Shown: positions 53,394 to 62,197 of the stretch, one piece after another
Layout: every line of letters starts with the position of its first letter
Numbering within the stretch: position 1 is the stretch's first letter
DNA from: Gracilimonas sp.
GTDB taxonomy: Bacteria; Bacteroidota; Rhodothermia; Balneolales; Balneolaceae
DNA: 64,000 nucleotides
Assembly (NCBI RefSeq): GCF_017641085.1
Contig: NZ_JAEPPI010000002.1
Span: 372,001 to 436,000 of the forward strand
Direction of reading: 5' to 3'
Translations under genes and position numbers: made by a program
Notes under the pieces: model-generated
The model's database searches: none
Told to the model about the DNA's origin: nothing
Seen by the model: the letters and a program-made list of their open reading frames with translations, nothing else

Positions 53394-54101
53394 ATGCACT
53401 TATTGCTGATTTTTTTGCAAGACACGGCCTCGGTTGATTCTCTGATGGCCATGCAGGAAGAGACCGTCACCTTTTTCGACCTTTTGATCGAGGGTGGCGT
53501 TTTAATGATCCCCATCTTTCTTCTGTTCGCCATCTCGGTTTATGTAATCGTTGAACGCTGGAGCGCGGTGAACCGGTCTCATGTAGAACCGGAAAAATTT
53601 CTTTCCACCATCGAAAGCATGCTTAAATCCGGAAAAGGGGGTGCCTCTAACGCTATGGATTATTGTGATGAGTTTGATAAGCCCATTGCCCGAATTATTA
53701 AAGCGGGTATTAAACGGCTGGGAAGGCCCCTTCGTGATATCGAGGATGCTATTGATAATGCCGGAAAGAAAGAGATTTTCTTCCTGGAAAAACGCATGAA
53801 CTGGCTGGCTACCGTTGCCGGTGTGGCGCCGCTGCTGGGATTCACCGGTACCGTAACCGGTATGATCGAAGCCTTTATGGATATTCAGTCGCTTCAGGGA
53901 AATGTAAACCCGAGCGTGCTGGCCGGAGGTATATGGGAAGCCTTGATTACCACCGCTGCAGGACTGATTGTCGGTTTGATTGCCTACGGCTTCTACAACT
54001 TTCTGCTGGGCAAAATAAACCGTTCTATCTTTGAATTGGAAAATGCTTCGGCTGATTTCCTTGATCTGCTTCAATCACCAGCAAAAAAAGAGAATAACTA
54101 A
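53394..54101 (+). CDS. exbB: MotA/TolQ/ExbB proton channel protein
   Basis: 235 residues, three helices at about 34-56, 131-160 and 185-210. The conserved ExbB/TolQ signature GFTGTVTGMIEAF is in the second helix, and the third has ITTAAGLIVGLIAYGFYN. With ExbD it forms the proton-driven motor that drives TonB or Tol functions. It lies 15 bases after the SPOR gene and 2 bases before exbD. TolQ cannot be excluded, but the TonB-domain gene after it favours ExbB. Confidence 0.9.
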   Translation: MHLLLIFLQDTASVDSLMAMQEETVTFFDLLIEGGVLMIPIFLLFAISVYVIVERWSAVNRSHVEPEKFLSTIESMLKSGKGGASNAMDYCDEFDKPIARIIKAGIKRLGRPLRDIEDAIDNAGKKEIFFLEKRMNWLATVAGVAPLLGFTGTVTGMIEAFMDIQSLQGNVNPSVLAGGIWEALITTAAGLIVGLIAYGFYNFLLGKINRSIFELENASADFLDLLQSPAKKENN

Positions 54102-54103
54102 TT

Positions 54104-54517
54104 ATGTCGCGCGATTTCAGACGTGGAGATAAAAAGCTGCCGCCGCTGTCGCTGTTCTCACAGTCGTCGCTGACGGATATTGTACTGTTGCTGCTTATTT
54201 TCTTTTTGTTGACCTCCTCTTTCGTTACCAATTTTGGTATTCGTGTTGAAGTACCCAAGGCAGAAAGCAGCGCGGCAACAGAGGCTCAATTCATATCGGT
54301 AGCCGTTACTAAAGACGGTGAGTTTTATGTGGACGGTGATTTAACCGCCCGCGGATCGCTGGCAACGGCTATCCGAAACGCCCGAAATAATAAGCCCCAG
54401 GGAACCGTTGTATTGAGAGCTGACAAAGATGCCAAAGTTGATGATGCCGTTCGCGTTATGAATGTAAGCAAGGCTTTGAATCTTAAAATTATAATGGCCA
54501 CCGAACAAGGCTCATAA
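54104..54517 (+). CDS. exbD: ExbD/TolR biopolymer transport protein
   Basis: 137 residues with one N-terminal helix (LTDIVLLLLIFFLLTSSF) holding the conserved Asp25 that takes up protons. The periplasmic domain ends in the typical VDDAVRVMNVSKALNLKIIMATE strand-helix. It starts 2 bases after exbB. The standard partner of ExbB in the same motor. Confidence 0.92.
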   Translation: MSRDFRRGDKKLPPLSLFSQSSLTDIVLLLLIFFLLTSSFVTNFGIRVEVPKAESSAATEAQFISVAVTKDGEFYVDGDLTARGSLATAIRNARNNKPQGTVVLRADKDAKVDDAVRVMNVSKALNLKIIMATEQGS

Positions 54518-54524
54518 TCACCCC

Positions 54525-55337
54525 ATGAATTTCACGGAAGACGATCGCTTAGCATTGTACGTAACCTTCGGGTTAAATACGGCTTTATTGCTGTTCTCCC
54601 TTTGGTTCACCTTAGATATGAACCGAAATGCGCGCCCGTCTTACATTGAAGTGGAATTCGGAGAGTTTAAAACCGGCCAGCTTGCCGAGTACTCAGAAGT
54701 GAAGAATGAGCAGGTTGCACAGCGTCCCAATCCCTCCGAAACAGAACCCGAAGAGCCGGTTGAAGAAGCGCCGGAACCGGAAGTAACCCCGCAGGAAACA
54801 ACCGAAGAACAAACTAAGGCCGTTGACCTGTCTGACCAGGTAGAAGACGTTCAGGAAGATCCGGTTTCAACCCCGGAAACAGAAAAGATTGACCCAAATC
54901 AGGAAGAAAACAAACCTGAGGAAGAAGAGGTGGAAGTGCCGCCTGTAGCCAAAGAGAATGAGACATCTACCGATGGTGCAAAAGAAAGCGGTGATGTGGA
55001 CGGTGCCCGTGGCGATATGAATTCTGACCAGGGAATTGGTAATGATGAAGAGAAAACCTCTCCTTATGAACTGAAGTGGGAGGGAGAAATTGACCGCTCA
55101 CCGATGGTTCAGCCTCTTCCTGAAAACACCTCCAATACCGAGGGCGTAATTACCGTTCGGTTTGAAGTTCGTCCCGATGGCACCGTTGGACGAATCATCC
55201 CCATCAAAAAAATGAACCCGGAATTAGAGAGAGAAGTAATGAGTACGCTCCGTACCTGGCGCTTTTCACGACTACCGGGCGGTGTGCCACAGCAAACCCA
55301 GTGGGGTACTATAACTTTTCGTTTTGTGTTTGATTAA
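54525..55337 (+). CDS. tonB: TonB-family energy transducer
   Basis: 270 residues. N-terminal membrane anchor (about 10-30), then a Pro/Glu-rich linker (about 60-150, repeats like EEPVEEAPEPE), then a TonB C-terminal domain (about 195-270, with EGVITVRFEVRPDGTVGRI and TLRTWRFSRLPG). It carries energy from ExbB/ExbD to outer-membrane receptors. It begins 7 bases after exbD and ends the cluster; the inverted repeat at 55362 follows. The barrel gene at the head of the cluster may be one of its clients. Confidence 0.85.
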   Translation: MNFTEDDRLALYVTFGLNTALLLFSLWFTLDMNRNARPSYIEVEFGEFKTGQLAEYSEVKNEQVAQRPNPSETEPEEPVEEAPEPEVTPQETTEEQTKAVDLSDQVEDVQEDPVSTPETEKIDPNQEENKPEEEEVEVPPVAKENETSTDGAKESGDVDGARGDMNSDQGIGNDEEKTSPYELKWEGEIDRSPMVQPLPENTSNTEGVITVRFEVRPDGTVGRIIPIKKMNPELEREVMSTLRTWRFSRLPGGVPQQTQWGTITFRFVFD

Positions 55338-55361
55338 CATTTAAATCCCACGACATTAAGA

Positions 55362-55475
55362 GTTGTCACACTGAACTTGATTCAGGGTCTGAGGGGGATA
55401 TCTGTCCGATATATTGAGAATCTTTCGCTAACTGCTCACCCTTTTCAGATGCTGAATCAAGTTCAGCATGACAAC
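55362..55475. repeat. 30-base inverted repeat pair (GTTGTCAxxCTGAACTTG family)
   Basis: Arms 55362-55391 and 55446-55475 are inverted and match at 26 of 30 positions, with 54 bases between. The arms carry CTGAACTTGATTCAG. It sits between the convergent tonB and mscS genes and could act as a two-way terminator or as a mobile palindromic element. Confidence 0.75.
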
Positions 55476-55511
55476 AAAACAAGTGACTTCTGTAGAAGTG
55501 TTGACCTCACC

Positions 55512-56540
55512 CTAATCTTCCCCTGATTCTTTCTTCGAAGTTTTGGAGTCTTCGGAGCCGTGTTTAACATCATCCTTGTCAAAATTCAGTCCCGAGCGTA
55601 CATGTAAATCTCTTTGCGGGAAGGGGATCTCGATATCGTATTCGGCAAACTTTCTGACGATCGCCTGATTCAACGAATTCTGAACCTGATACCTTTTCTT
55701 CACATCCGGGATCCAGGCCAGTAATTTCATGTCCCAGGAGGAATCTCCAAAACTGCGGAGCTGCACTTCATGATTGGGGGTTTTAAGCACATCCTCGCTC
55801 TCTTCGGCTACTTCATTGAGAGCCTTCAACACATTATCAAGATCTGAGGAATAAGACACGCCTACATTGATGCCTAACCGATAGGTGGGATCACCATGGG
55901 AAAAGTTAATCACATCTTTGGACACAAACTCTGAATTCGGAACTATGATGGAGATGTTATCCAGCGTTTTTACTTTGGTAGAGCGGATATTTATTTCCTC
56001 TATATCCCCTTCAATATTATTAACCATCACGCGATCGCCGACTGAAATCGGACGTTCAAAAAGCACAATCAAACCCGAAATGAAATTTGAAGTGATGTTC
56101 TGTAATCCAAAACCAATACCAACCGACAGGAAACCAAAAATTACCGCCAGCCCCGTCATGTTTATACCCAAAAACTGAAAGGATATAAACACCCCTATAA
56201 CTACCACCACATACTGAGACATCCTCGACAGGGTGTAACGAAGTCCGCCATCTTTAACGAAGCGGGGCAATATTTTGCGGTTCAGCATTCTCTTTGTGAA
56301 AGACGCCAGAAATGAAAAGCCCACCAGAAGAAGAATGAAAATAATCAGCTTCAGAAAGGTAACCGGCGTATTCTGAATAGAAAACAGCTGTACCTGAAGC
56401 AAGTCCCAGATATAAATAAAAAATTCAGACAGAGAGTAATCCGTCGGGTTGGGGATATTTACCGAATCTGCCTGTATAAGACCGCTGTCGGGAGCAAGAG
56501 AATCGATTTGAGAAGGCGCTGTTGTAGGAAGTTGATTCAT
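55512..56540 (-). CDS. small-conductance mechanosensitive channel (MscS family)
   Basis: 342 residues from ATG at 56540 (MNQLPTTAPS); an ATG at 56615 adds 25 residues but is a less likely start. Hydrophobic helices occur at about 55-90, 100-125 and 128-150, then the MscS pore helix and the beta domain with VGFGLQNITSNFISGLIVLFERP-type sequence and GDRVMVNNIEGDIEEINIRST. It opens on membrane tension and guards against osmotic shock. The C-terminal tail is charged (DDVKHGSEDSKTSKKESGED, residues about 320-342). It converges with the tonB gene. Confidence 0.9.
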   Translation of the reverse strand: MNQLPTTAPSQIDSLAPDSGLIQADSVNIPNPTDYSLSEFFIYIWDLLQVQLFSIQNTPVTFLKLIIFILLLVGFSFLASFTKRMLNRKILPRFVKDGGLRYTLSRMSQYVVVVIGVFISFQFLGINMTGLAVIFGFLSVGIGFGLQNITSNFISGLIVLFERPISVGDRVMVNNIEGDIEEINIRSTKVKTLDNISIIVPNSEFVSKDVINFSHGDPTYRLGINVGVSYSSDLDNVLKALNEVAEESEDVLKTPNHEVQLRSFGDSSWDMKLLAWIPDVKKRYQVQNSLNQAIVRKFAEYDIEIPFPQRDLHVRSGLNFDKDDVKHGSEDSKTSKKESGED

Positions 56541-56642
56541 AGAGCCAAATGTAATGGATTGAAACAAAAAACCCACAAATATTTTCAATGTGTAATCGAA
56601 GGCCGGGCCATGCAAGCCATAACCCGGCTTTCATTTTTTTAC

Positions 56643-59120
56643 TTATTTATCGAGGCTTACTTTCGGTGCCTTCCAAATTTCATCGTTGTAATCGTTGATG
56701 GTTCGGTCGCTCGAAAACTTCCCGATATTCGCCGTATTCAGGATGGCCTTGCGGTTCCATTCGTCCTTATCTTTGAATAAAGCCGACACTTCTTTCTGCT
56801 TATTCACATAGGCTTCGTAATCAGCAAGCACCATGAAGTAATCTCCCTCATGCAGCAGCGCATTAATGATCGGCTGAAAAAGTTCTTTATCGCCATTACT
56901 GAAGAAGCCATCGCGGATTTGATCCAGCGCCTGCTTCAATTCTTCGTTGGCGTTGTAGTAATCCCACGGGTTGTATCCCTCGCGGCGCAGCTGATCGATA
57001 TCCTCTTCTTCCAGCCCAAAGATGAAAATGTTCTCGTCGCCCACTTCTTCTTTGATTTCCACATTGGCGCCATCCAGCGTACCGATAGTAAGGGCACCGT
57101 TCAGGGCGAACTTCATGTTACCTGTTCCGGATGCTTCCATTCCCGCTGTTGAAATTTGCTCGGAGAGATTGGCTGCCGGAATCAGTTTTTCTGCCAGCGT
57201 TACGCTGTAGTTCTGCAGGAATACACACTTCAGTTTTTGATTCACTTCCGGGTCGTTATTCACCACTTCGGCAATGCTGTTTATTAGTTTAATGTGAAGT
57301 TTGGCCATGGTGTAGCCCGGGGCCGCTTTTCCGGCAAAAATCACGGTGCGTGGAGTCATATCCAGGTCCGGATTTTCTTTCAGGCGATTGTACAACGTAA
57401 TTACATGCAGGGCAGCCATCAGCTGACGTTTGTACTCATGAATCCGCTTAATCTGAATATCGAACATCGACTCAGGATCTACATCCAGGTCATTATGCTC
57501 TTTAATGTATTCAGCCAGATGCTTTTTGTTCTCCAGCTTAATCTCTGCGAACTTCTTCCTGAATTTCTTGTCGTCGGCAAACTTGTTGATTTTTTTCAGC
57601 TCATCGAGTGCCGTAATCCAGTCGTCCCCGATTTTGTCTGAAATGAGATCAGACAGGGCGGGATTGCATTGCTTCAGCCAGCGGCGGGGTGTAATCCCGT
57701 TGGTCTTGTTGGTGAATTTATCCGGATACATCTCGTCAAAATCACGGAACATGGAATCTTTCAGCAGGCGGGAGTGCATCGCCGCCACGCCGTTTACTTT
57801 GTGAGATCCTACAATTCCCAGGTGCGCCATATGAACCACCGGCTGTTCGCCTTCGCCCACAATACTCATGCGACTCTGACGGTTTTTATCGTCCCCCAGC
57901 TTAATCTTAACATCGTCGAGGAAGCGACGGTTAATTTCGTAAATAATATTCAGGTGGCGGGGCAGCAGGTTCCTTACTAAGGAAACCGGCCATTTTTCGA
58001 GCGCCTCCGGAAGTAACGTGTGGTTGGTGTACGCCATGGTATCTACGGTGATATCCCAGGCTTTATCCCAATCCATGTGTTCTTCGTCCAGCAGGTAACG
58101 CATTAGTTCCGGTATCGCCAGGTTTGGGTGGGTATCATTACACTGAATGGATACTTTTTCCGGGAACTTGGTGAAATCAGATGACTGCTTTTTGAAGCGA
58201 CGGATGATATCCTGCATGGATGCCGAAACCAGGAAGTATTCCTGCTTAAGGCGTAGCTCTTGCCCTACAAATACTTTGTCGTTCGGATAAAGTACTCGCG
58301 AAATATTTTGCTCCAGCTGGTTATCACGAACCGCATCAATGTATTGGCCCTGGTTAAAGCTCTTCAGGTCGATCCCGGCCGATGATTCCGCTTTCCATAA
58401 TCTCAGGTAGTTAACAATGCCATTGTCGTATCCCGGGATGGGCGTATCGTAAGCCACTGCTTTAACACGATGCGTATTTTCCCATCCGTAATGAGTATTT
58501 CCATTGCTGGATTGTAGGGTGGTCTGATTCCCATAAAATTCTACAGGGTACTGCACTTTAGGCCGAACCGTATCCCAGGGGTTGCCATATTTCAGCCATA
58601 GATCCGGCCGCTCAATCTGGTAACCATCCTTAATTTTTTGATAAAAAATTCCGTAATCGTACCGTATGCCATGACCTATTGCCGGAATCCCCAATGTTGC
58701 CATCGAATCGAGGAAGCAGGCTGCAAGTCTTCCAAGGCCTCCATTTCCAAGTCCGGCATCCCATTCCTGATCCCGTATTTCTTCATAGGAAAGGTCAAGG
58801 TCGTCGAGAGCTTCGGCTACAAGGTCGCGCACGTCCAGGTTTACCAGCATGTTGTCCAAGAGACGACCAATCAGGTACTCCATGGAAAGATAGTACACCC
58901 GCTTAGCATTGGATTTATAGAAGTGCTGCTGGGTTTTCAGCATCCGGTCGTTCAGGCGATCCATAATGGTAAGCGCCACGCTTCTGTACTTATCCCAGCT
59001 GGTGGTTGAAAACTCATCTTTAGCCAGGGTATGACGCAGGTGCAGTTTAATATCTTCGCGAAGCGAATCCTTATCCATCCCGGATCTGATATTCACTCCA
59101 TTTGTTTTTTTGGTACTCAT
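56643..59120 (-). CDS. glgP: glycogen phosphorylase
   Basis: 825 residues, the length of GT35 maltodextrin/glycogen phosphorylase. The PLP lysine is Lys670 in GTGNMKFALNG, with EASGTGN and GANVEIKEEVG beside it; the N-terminal LGNGGLGRLAACFLDS and the KFTNKTNGITPRRWL motif are the other marks. It releases glucose-1-phosphate from alpha-glucans in the cytoplasm. It stands alone, far from glgB-malQ. An AAGGACC ribosome-site-like stretch is 8 bases before the start. Confidence 0.96.
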   Translation of the reverse strand: MSTKKTNGVNIRSGMDKDSLREDIKLHLRHTLAKDEFSTTSWDKYRSVALTIMDRLNDRMLKTQQHFYKSNAKRVYYLSMEYLIGRLLDNMLVNLDVRDLVAEALDDLDLSYEEIRDQEWDAGLGNGGLGRLAACFLDSMATLGIPAIGHGIRYDYGIFYQKIKDGYQIERPDLWLKYGNPWDTVRPKVQYPVEFYGNQTTLQSSNGNTHYGWENTHRVKAVAYDTPIPGYDNGIVNYLRLWKAESSAGIDLKSFNQGQYIDAVRDNQLEQNISRVLYPNDKVFVGQELRLKQEYFLVSASMQDIIRRFKKQSSDFTKFPEKVSIQCNDTHPNLAIPELMRYLLDEEHMDWDKAWDITVDTMAYTNHTLLPEALEKWPVSLVRNLLPRHLNIIYEINRRFLDDVKIKLGDDKNRQSRMSIVGEGEQPVVHMAHLGIVGSHKVNGVAAMHSRLLKDSMFRDFDEMYPDKFTNKTNGITPRRWLKQCNPALSDLISDKIGDDWITALDELKKINKFADDKKFRKKFAEIKLENKKHLAEYIKEHNDLDVDPESMFDIQIKRIHEYKRQLMAALHVITLYNRLKENPDLDMTPRTVIFAGKAAPGYTMAKLHIKLINSIAEVVNNDPEVNQKLKCVFLQNYSVTLAEKLIPAANLSEQISTAGMEASGTGNMKFALNGALTIGTLDGANVEIKEEVGDENIFIFGLEEEDIDQLRREGYNPWDYYNANEELKQALDQIRDGFFSNGDKELFQPIINALLHEGDYFMVLADYEAYVNKQKEVSALFKDKDEWNRKAILNTANIGKFSSDRTINDYNDEIWKAPKVSLDK

Positions 59121-59160
59121 AAATGCTGGTCCTTAATAAATAATCTTAAATCTTTTTTCG

Positions 59161-59254
59161 GGTGATGATTAATGAAGTGATGAAGTTTTATCTGTTAATA
59201 ATGTATCCCATTCATAATATGGATACTTCATCATTCGTCACTTATCACTCTCAC
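59161..59254. repeat. octamer-type inverted repeat pair (site 4)
   Basis: GTGATGATT...GTGATGAAG (59161-59190) and, on the other strand, GTGATAAGTGACGAATGATGAAG (59223-59254) face each other over about 32 bases. Similar GTGAT units are found at 11471, 15287 and 20604. It lies between glgP and ispE; the right arm touches the ispE stop. Confidence 0.6.
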
Positions 59255-60126
59255 TCTTCCTTTACATAAATGCCGGTATCAGGCTCAAACTTTGGCCGGG
59301 TGAGATTCGCCGGAAATCCGAGCTTATGAAACGACTCATAGGCGTTAATTGCAACAAAATCCTGCTGAAAAACGCCAAAAACACTGGAACCGCTTCCGCT
59401 CATACTGGCATAGTCGGCGCCGAACTCATACAGTTGATCTTTCAAATTCCCAACCAGGTGGTGACGGGGGAATACAGCAGGCTCCAGCTGATTCATCAGC
59501 AGGTAACGCCATTCTTCCGGCTCTTCATCAAGAAGCACGTTTTTAAGGGAGAATTCAGGCTCCGGATTGGGTTCACAAAACTGATAGGCTTCGGCCGTGC
59601 TACTTTCAATATCCGGGAAAACGGTTACAACCCAGGCATCGGGCTGAATGTCCAGCTCTTCAATTTCTTCTCCGATTCCCGTTGCAAAACCAGGCTTCCC
59701 CTTGATAAAAAAGGGAACATCAGCGCCCAGCTTTTTCCCGAGCTGCATTAAGTCATGCTCATTCAGGCCGAGATTTGCAATCTTATTCATCATGCGAAGG
59801 GTAGTGGCCGCATTACTGCTTCCGCCCCCCAAACCAGCACCCGCCGGAATGTTCTTTTCCACCTCTATATAGAACTCATCTTTAAGGCCCGCTTCTTGTT
59901 GCAGCAGCTTGATGGCTTTTACAATCAGGTTGGAATCGTCCACCGGAATTTTTTCATCACTCATCACCAGCTCCATGCGGGGGGCGTGTTTAACTTCAAA
60001 ACGGTCGTTCCATTCTATAAAACAAAAGCCGGTTTCAATGGTGTGATATCCATTTTCCAGCCGCTCGAGTACATTCAGCCCGAGGTTAATTTTTGCGTGT
60101 GAATTTGAAATCCAGAGTTCTGCCAT
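59251..60126 (-). CDS. ispE: 4-diphosphocytidyl-2-C-methyl-D-erythritol kinase
   Basis: 291 residues, usual length. GHMP-kinase motifs: SHAKINLGLNVLE at the start (motif 1), PAGAGLGGGSSNAA (motif 2, ATP loop) and YASMSGSGSSVFG (motif 3). It phosphorylates CDP-ME in the MEP isoprenoid pathway. The start shares one base with the stop of the CCA gene (60126), so it is translationally coupled to it. Confidence 0.95.
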   Translation of the reverse strand: MAELWISNSHAKINLGLNVLERLENGYHTIETGFCFIEWNDRFEVKHAPRMELVMSDEKIPVDDSNLIVKAIKLLQQEAGLKDEFYIEVEKNIPAGAGLGGGSSNAATTLRMMNKIANLGLNEHDLMQLGKKLGADVPFFIKGKPGFATGIGEEIEELDIQPDAWVVTVFPDIESSTAEAYQFCEPNPEPEFSLKNVLLDEEPEEWRYLLMNQLEPAVFPRHHLVGNLKDQLYEFGADYASMSGSGSSVFGVFQQDFVAINAYESFHKLGFPANLTRPKFEPDTGIYVKEE

Positions 60127-61535
60127 CAGTTCAAAAAATCTTCTTTATGTTTCATCATATAGTCAAACGCGGCATCGTGATCGTTGGGAATATCGCCATT
60201 CAGGATCGCCTCCTTCACCGCATCTTTTACATCACCCACTGTGCGACTGGGTTCAATATCGAGCGCCTCCATGATTTCCTCCCCGGAAAGCGGGTTCTTC
60301 CAGTTGCGGATGCGGTCTTTTTCTTCTACTTCTTTAATGCGCCGCTCCACATAATCAAAGTTCTTTTGGTAGCGCTCTTGCTTGTAATCGTTCTTTGTGG
60401 TCACATCAGCCCTGCACAGTTTCATCAGATCGTCAATGTCATCACCAGCCTCATAAATTAAGCGGCGTATCGCACTATCCGAAACTTCATCTGAAACCAG
60501 GGCAATGGGACGCAGATGCAATCGCACCAGCTTCCTCACATAACGCATGCGTTCATCCAGCGGAAGACCCAACCGGCGGAATATTTTTTTGGTCCACTTG
60601 GCTCCCAGGGCATCGTGACCGTGAAACGTCCACCCGACCCCTTCCTGAAAGCGCTGAGTTGGAGGTTTGGCGATATCGTGCATGATGGCCGACCATCGCA
60701 ACCACAAATCTGCATCCATCTCAATCACATTGTCCAGCACCTTAAGGGTGTGCCAGAAATTATCTTTATGGCGAACGCCCTTCACTTCCTTCACGCCATG
60801 CAGGTTGTGCATTTCAGGGAAGAACTCTTTCAGCAATCCCGTTTTAAAAAGCATGGTGAAACCCAGCGAGGGATTATCACTCATAATAATTTTATTCAGC
60901 TCTTCAATGATGCGCTCTTTGGAAATAATGTTGATGCGCTCCGACATTTCGGTAATGGCATCAAAGGTGTTTTCCTCAATCCGGAAATTCAGCTGAGAGG
61001 CAAAACGAATGGCCCGCATCATACGCAGGGGGTCGTCATCAAAGGTTTTTTCCGGGTCGATGGGAGTGCGGATGAGCGCCCGTTCCAGGTCATCCATCCC
61101 GCCAAAAGGATCGTTCAGCTCTCCAAAGTTCTCCCTATTCAACGACCACGACAGGGCGTTGATGGTTAAATCGCGCCGGAGCTGATCGTCTTCCAGGGTT
61201 CCGTCTTCCACAATGGGTTTGCGGGAGTTCTTCCGGTAGCTTTCTTTTCGGGCGCCCACAAACTCCAGCTCCAGATCTCCGGTTTTAACCTGTGCGGTTC
61301 CAAATTGCTTATATACAGCCAGCGAGGAGCCTTTTATCTTTTCCGAAACTTTGCGGGCCAGCTTAATCCCGGACCCAACTGTAACAAAGTCGATATCTAT
61401 CTCTCCTTGTTTAGAGCGGTTGAGATAATAATCTCTAACGTAACCGCCAACCACATACACCGGACAGTCCAATTCCTGTGCAGCATCGCTGATGATAGTA
61501 AATACGTTTTGATGTTCGGGCGGTATGTTTTGCAT
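60126..61535 (-). CDS. CCA-adding enzyme / tRNA nucleotidyltransferase-poly(A) polymerase family with HD domain
   Basis: 469 residues from the ATG at 61535 (MQNIPPEH); a second ATG three codons up gives 472. Class II polymerase signature: VGGYVRDYYLNRS and the D-I-D metal ligands just after, then the RRDLTINAL motif. A C-terminal HD domain (MHDIAKPPT) makes it a CCA-HD type rather than PcnB. It adds or repairs CCA ends of tRNAs. It overlaps ispE by one base. Which of tRNA nucleotidyltransferase and poly(A) polymerase it is cannot be told from sequence alone, but CCA addition is needed in a genome with tRNA genes lacking encoded CCA. Confidence 0.88.
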   Translation of the reverse strand: MQNIPPEHQNVFTIISDAAQELDCPVYVVGGYVRDYYLNRSKQGEIDIDFVTVGSGIKLARKVSEKIKGSSLAVYKQFGTAQVKTGDLELEFVGARKESYRKNSRKPIVEDGTLEDDQLRRDLTINALSWSLNRENFGELNDPFGGMDDLERALIRTPIDPEKTFDDDPLRMMRAIRFASQLNFRIEENTFDAITEMSERINIISKERIIEELNKIIMSDNPSLGFTMLFKTGLLKEFFPEMHNLHGVKEVKGVRHKDNFWHTLKVLDNVIEMDADLWLRWSAIMHDIAKPPTQRFQEGVGWTFHGHDALGAKWTKKIFRRLGLPLDERMRYVRKLVRLHLRPIALVSDEVSDSAIRRLIYEAGDDIDDLMKLCRADVTTKNDYKQERYQKNFDYVERRIKEVEEKDRIRNWKNPLSGEEIMEALDIEPSRTVGDVKDAVKEAILNGDIPNDHDAAFDYMMKHKEDFLN

Positions 61536-61650
61536 GTGTTTCAAAGCATGCCAAAGATAGGAATGTTAGCGATTGCTTTCAGAGGAGAACTAAGATATTT
61601 TCAAGGATATTAATTCATACATTAAAGACCGTTTAACAAATAAATAGTCT

Positions 61651-62052
61651 ATGGGAAATGCAAAAAAGTGGGTAATTGCTACCAACGGTACAAAATATGC
61701 CAGTGCGGCGGTTAAATATGCAGCCGAGCTTTTTCGGGATTTACGCACCGAGCCGGAAGTTTACATTCTGGTGGTAGCCATCGATGATAACTCCCTCACC
61801 GAGGCCAAAGCTATTCTGGAGATGGCCAAATACTCTTTTGAAGACATCGCCGGCAAAGAGGGCCCGCTTACTCCTTATGTGGAAACGGGCGAGCCGGGAA
61901 AAGTGATTGTGGAGCAAATGCAAAAGCTGAAAGCCGATCACCTTTTTATAGGAGGAGCCGATTTTAAGTGGGATATCAATGACGAAGGTCCCGGCGGAAT
62001 CAGTAATTATATTATCGAGAATATTTCCGGCGGGGTTACGCTGATTAAGTAG
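61651..62052 (+). CDS. universal-stress-protein-like (Usp) domain protein
   Basis: 133 residues, slightly short for Usp. VIATNGTKYASAAVKYAAEL fits the first Usp strand and helix. The ATP-binding pattern G-x2-G-x9-G-S/T is changed: after FIGGADFKWD comes EGPGGISNYI with an Asp/Asn-rich insert. It may be a Usp without ATP binding. It is 107 bases downstream of the CCA gene's divergent start. A small hairpin follows. Confidence 0.75.
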   Translation: MGNAKKWVIATNGTKYASAAVKYAAELFRDLRTEPEVYILVVAIDDNSLTEAKAILEMAKYSFEDIAGKEGPLTPYVETGEPGKVIVEQMQKLKADHLFIGGADFKWDINDEGPGGISNYIIENISGGVTLIK

Positions 62053-62071
62053 GGCATCGATCTTTTTAGTT

Positions 62072-62086
62072 TGAGGCAGAGCCTCA
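62072..62086. repeat. TGAGGC-AGA-GCCTCA hairpin after the Usp gene
   Basis: A 6-bp perfect stem with a 3-base AGA loop, 20 bases past the Usp stop. Its AGA loop and short G/C stem resemble the REP-like copies. The tail is only partly T-rich, so termination is possible but not sure. Confidence 0.4.
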
Positions 62087-62197
62087 TTTAATCTATGAGT
62101 TCGACTCTAAGTTTTTTTCCAAAAAATCCCATTCCCCTTTTAGTCGCTATTCTTCTATTTTAGCTTTTGTTGTTAGCAATCAAATAAATTTCCGTTC

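Noticed and set aside
53502-54074. 190-codon open frame on the - strand
   Set aside because: Antisense to exbB, which has clear membrane helices and family motifs.
60516-61169. 217-codon open frame on the + strand
   Set aside because: Entirely antisense to the CCA-adding enzyme, which has all motifs; low-complexity composition.
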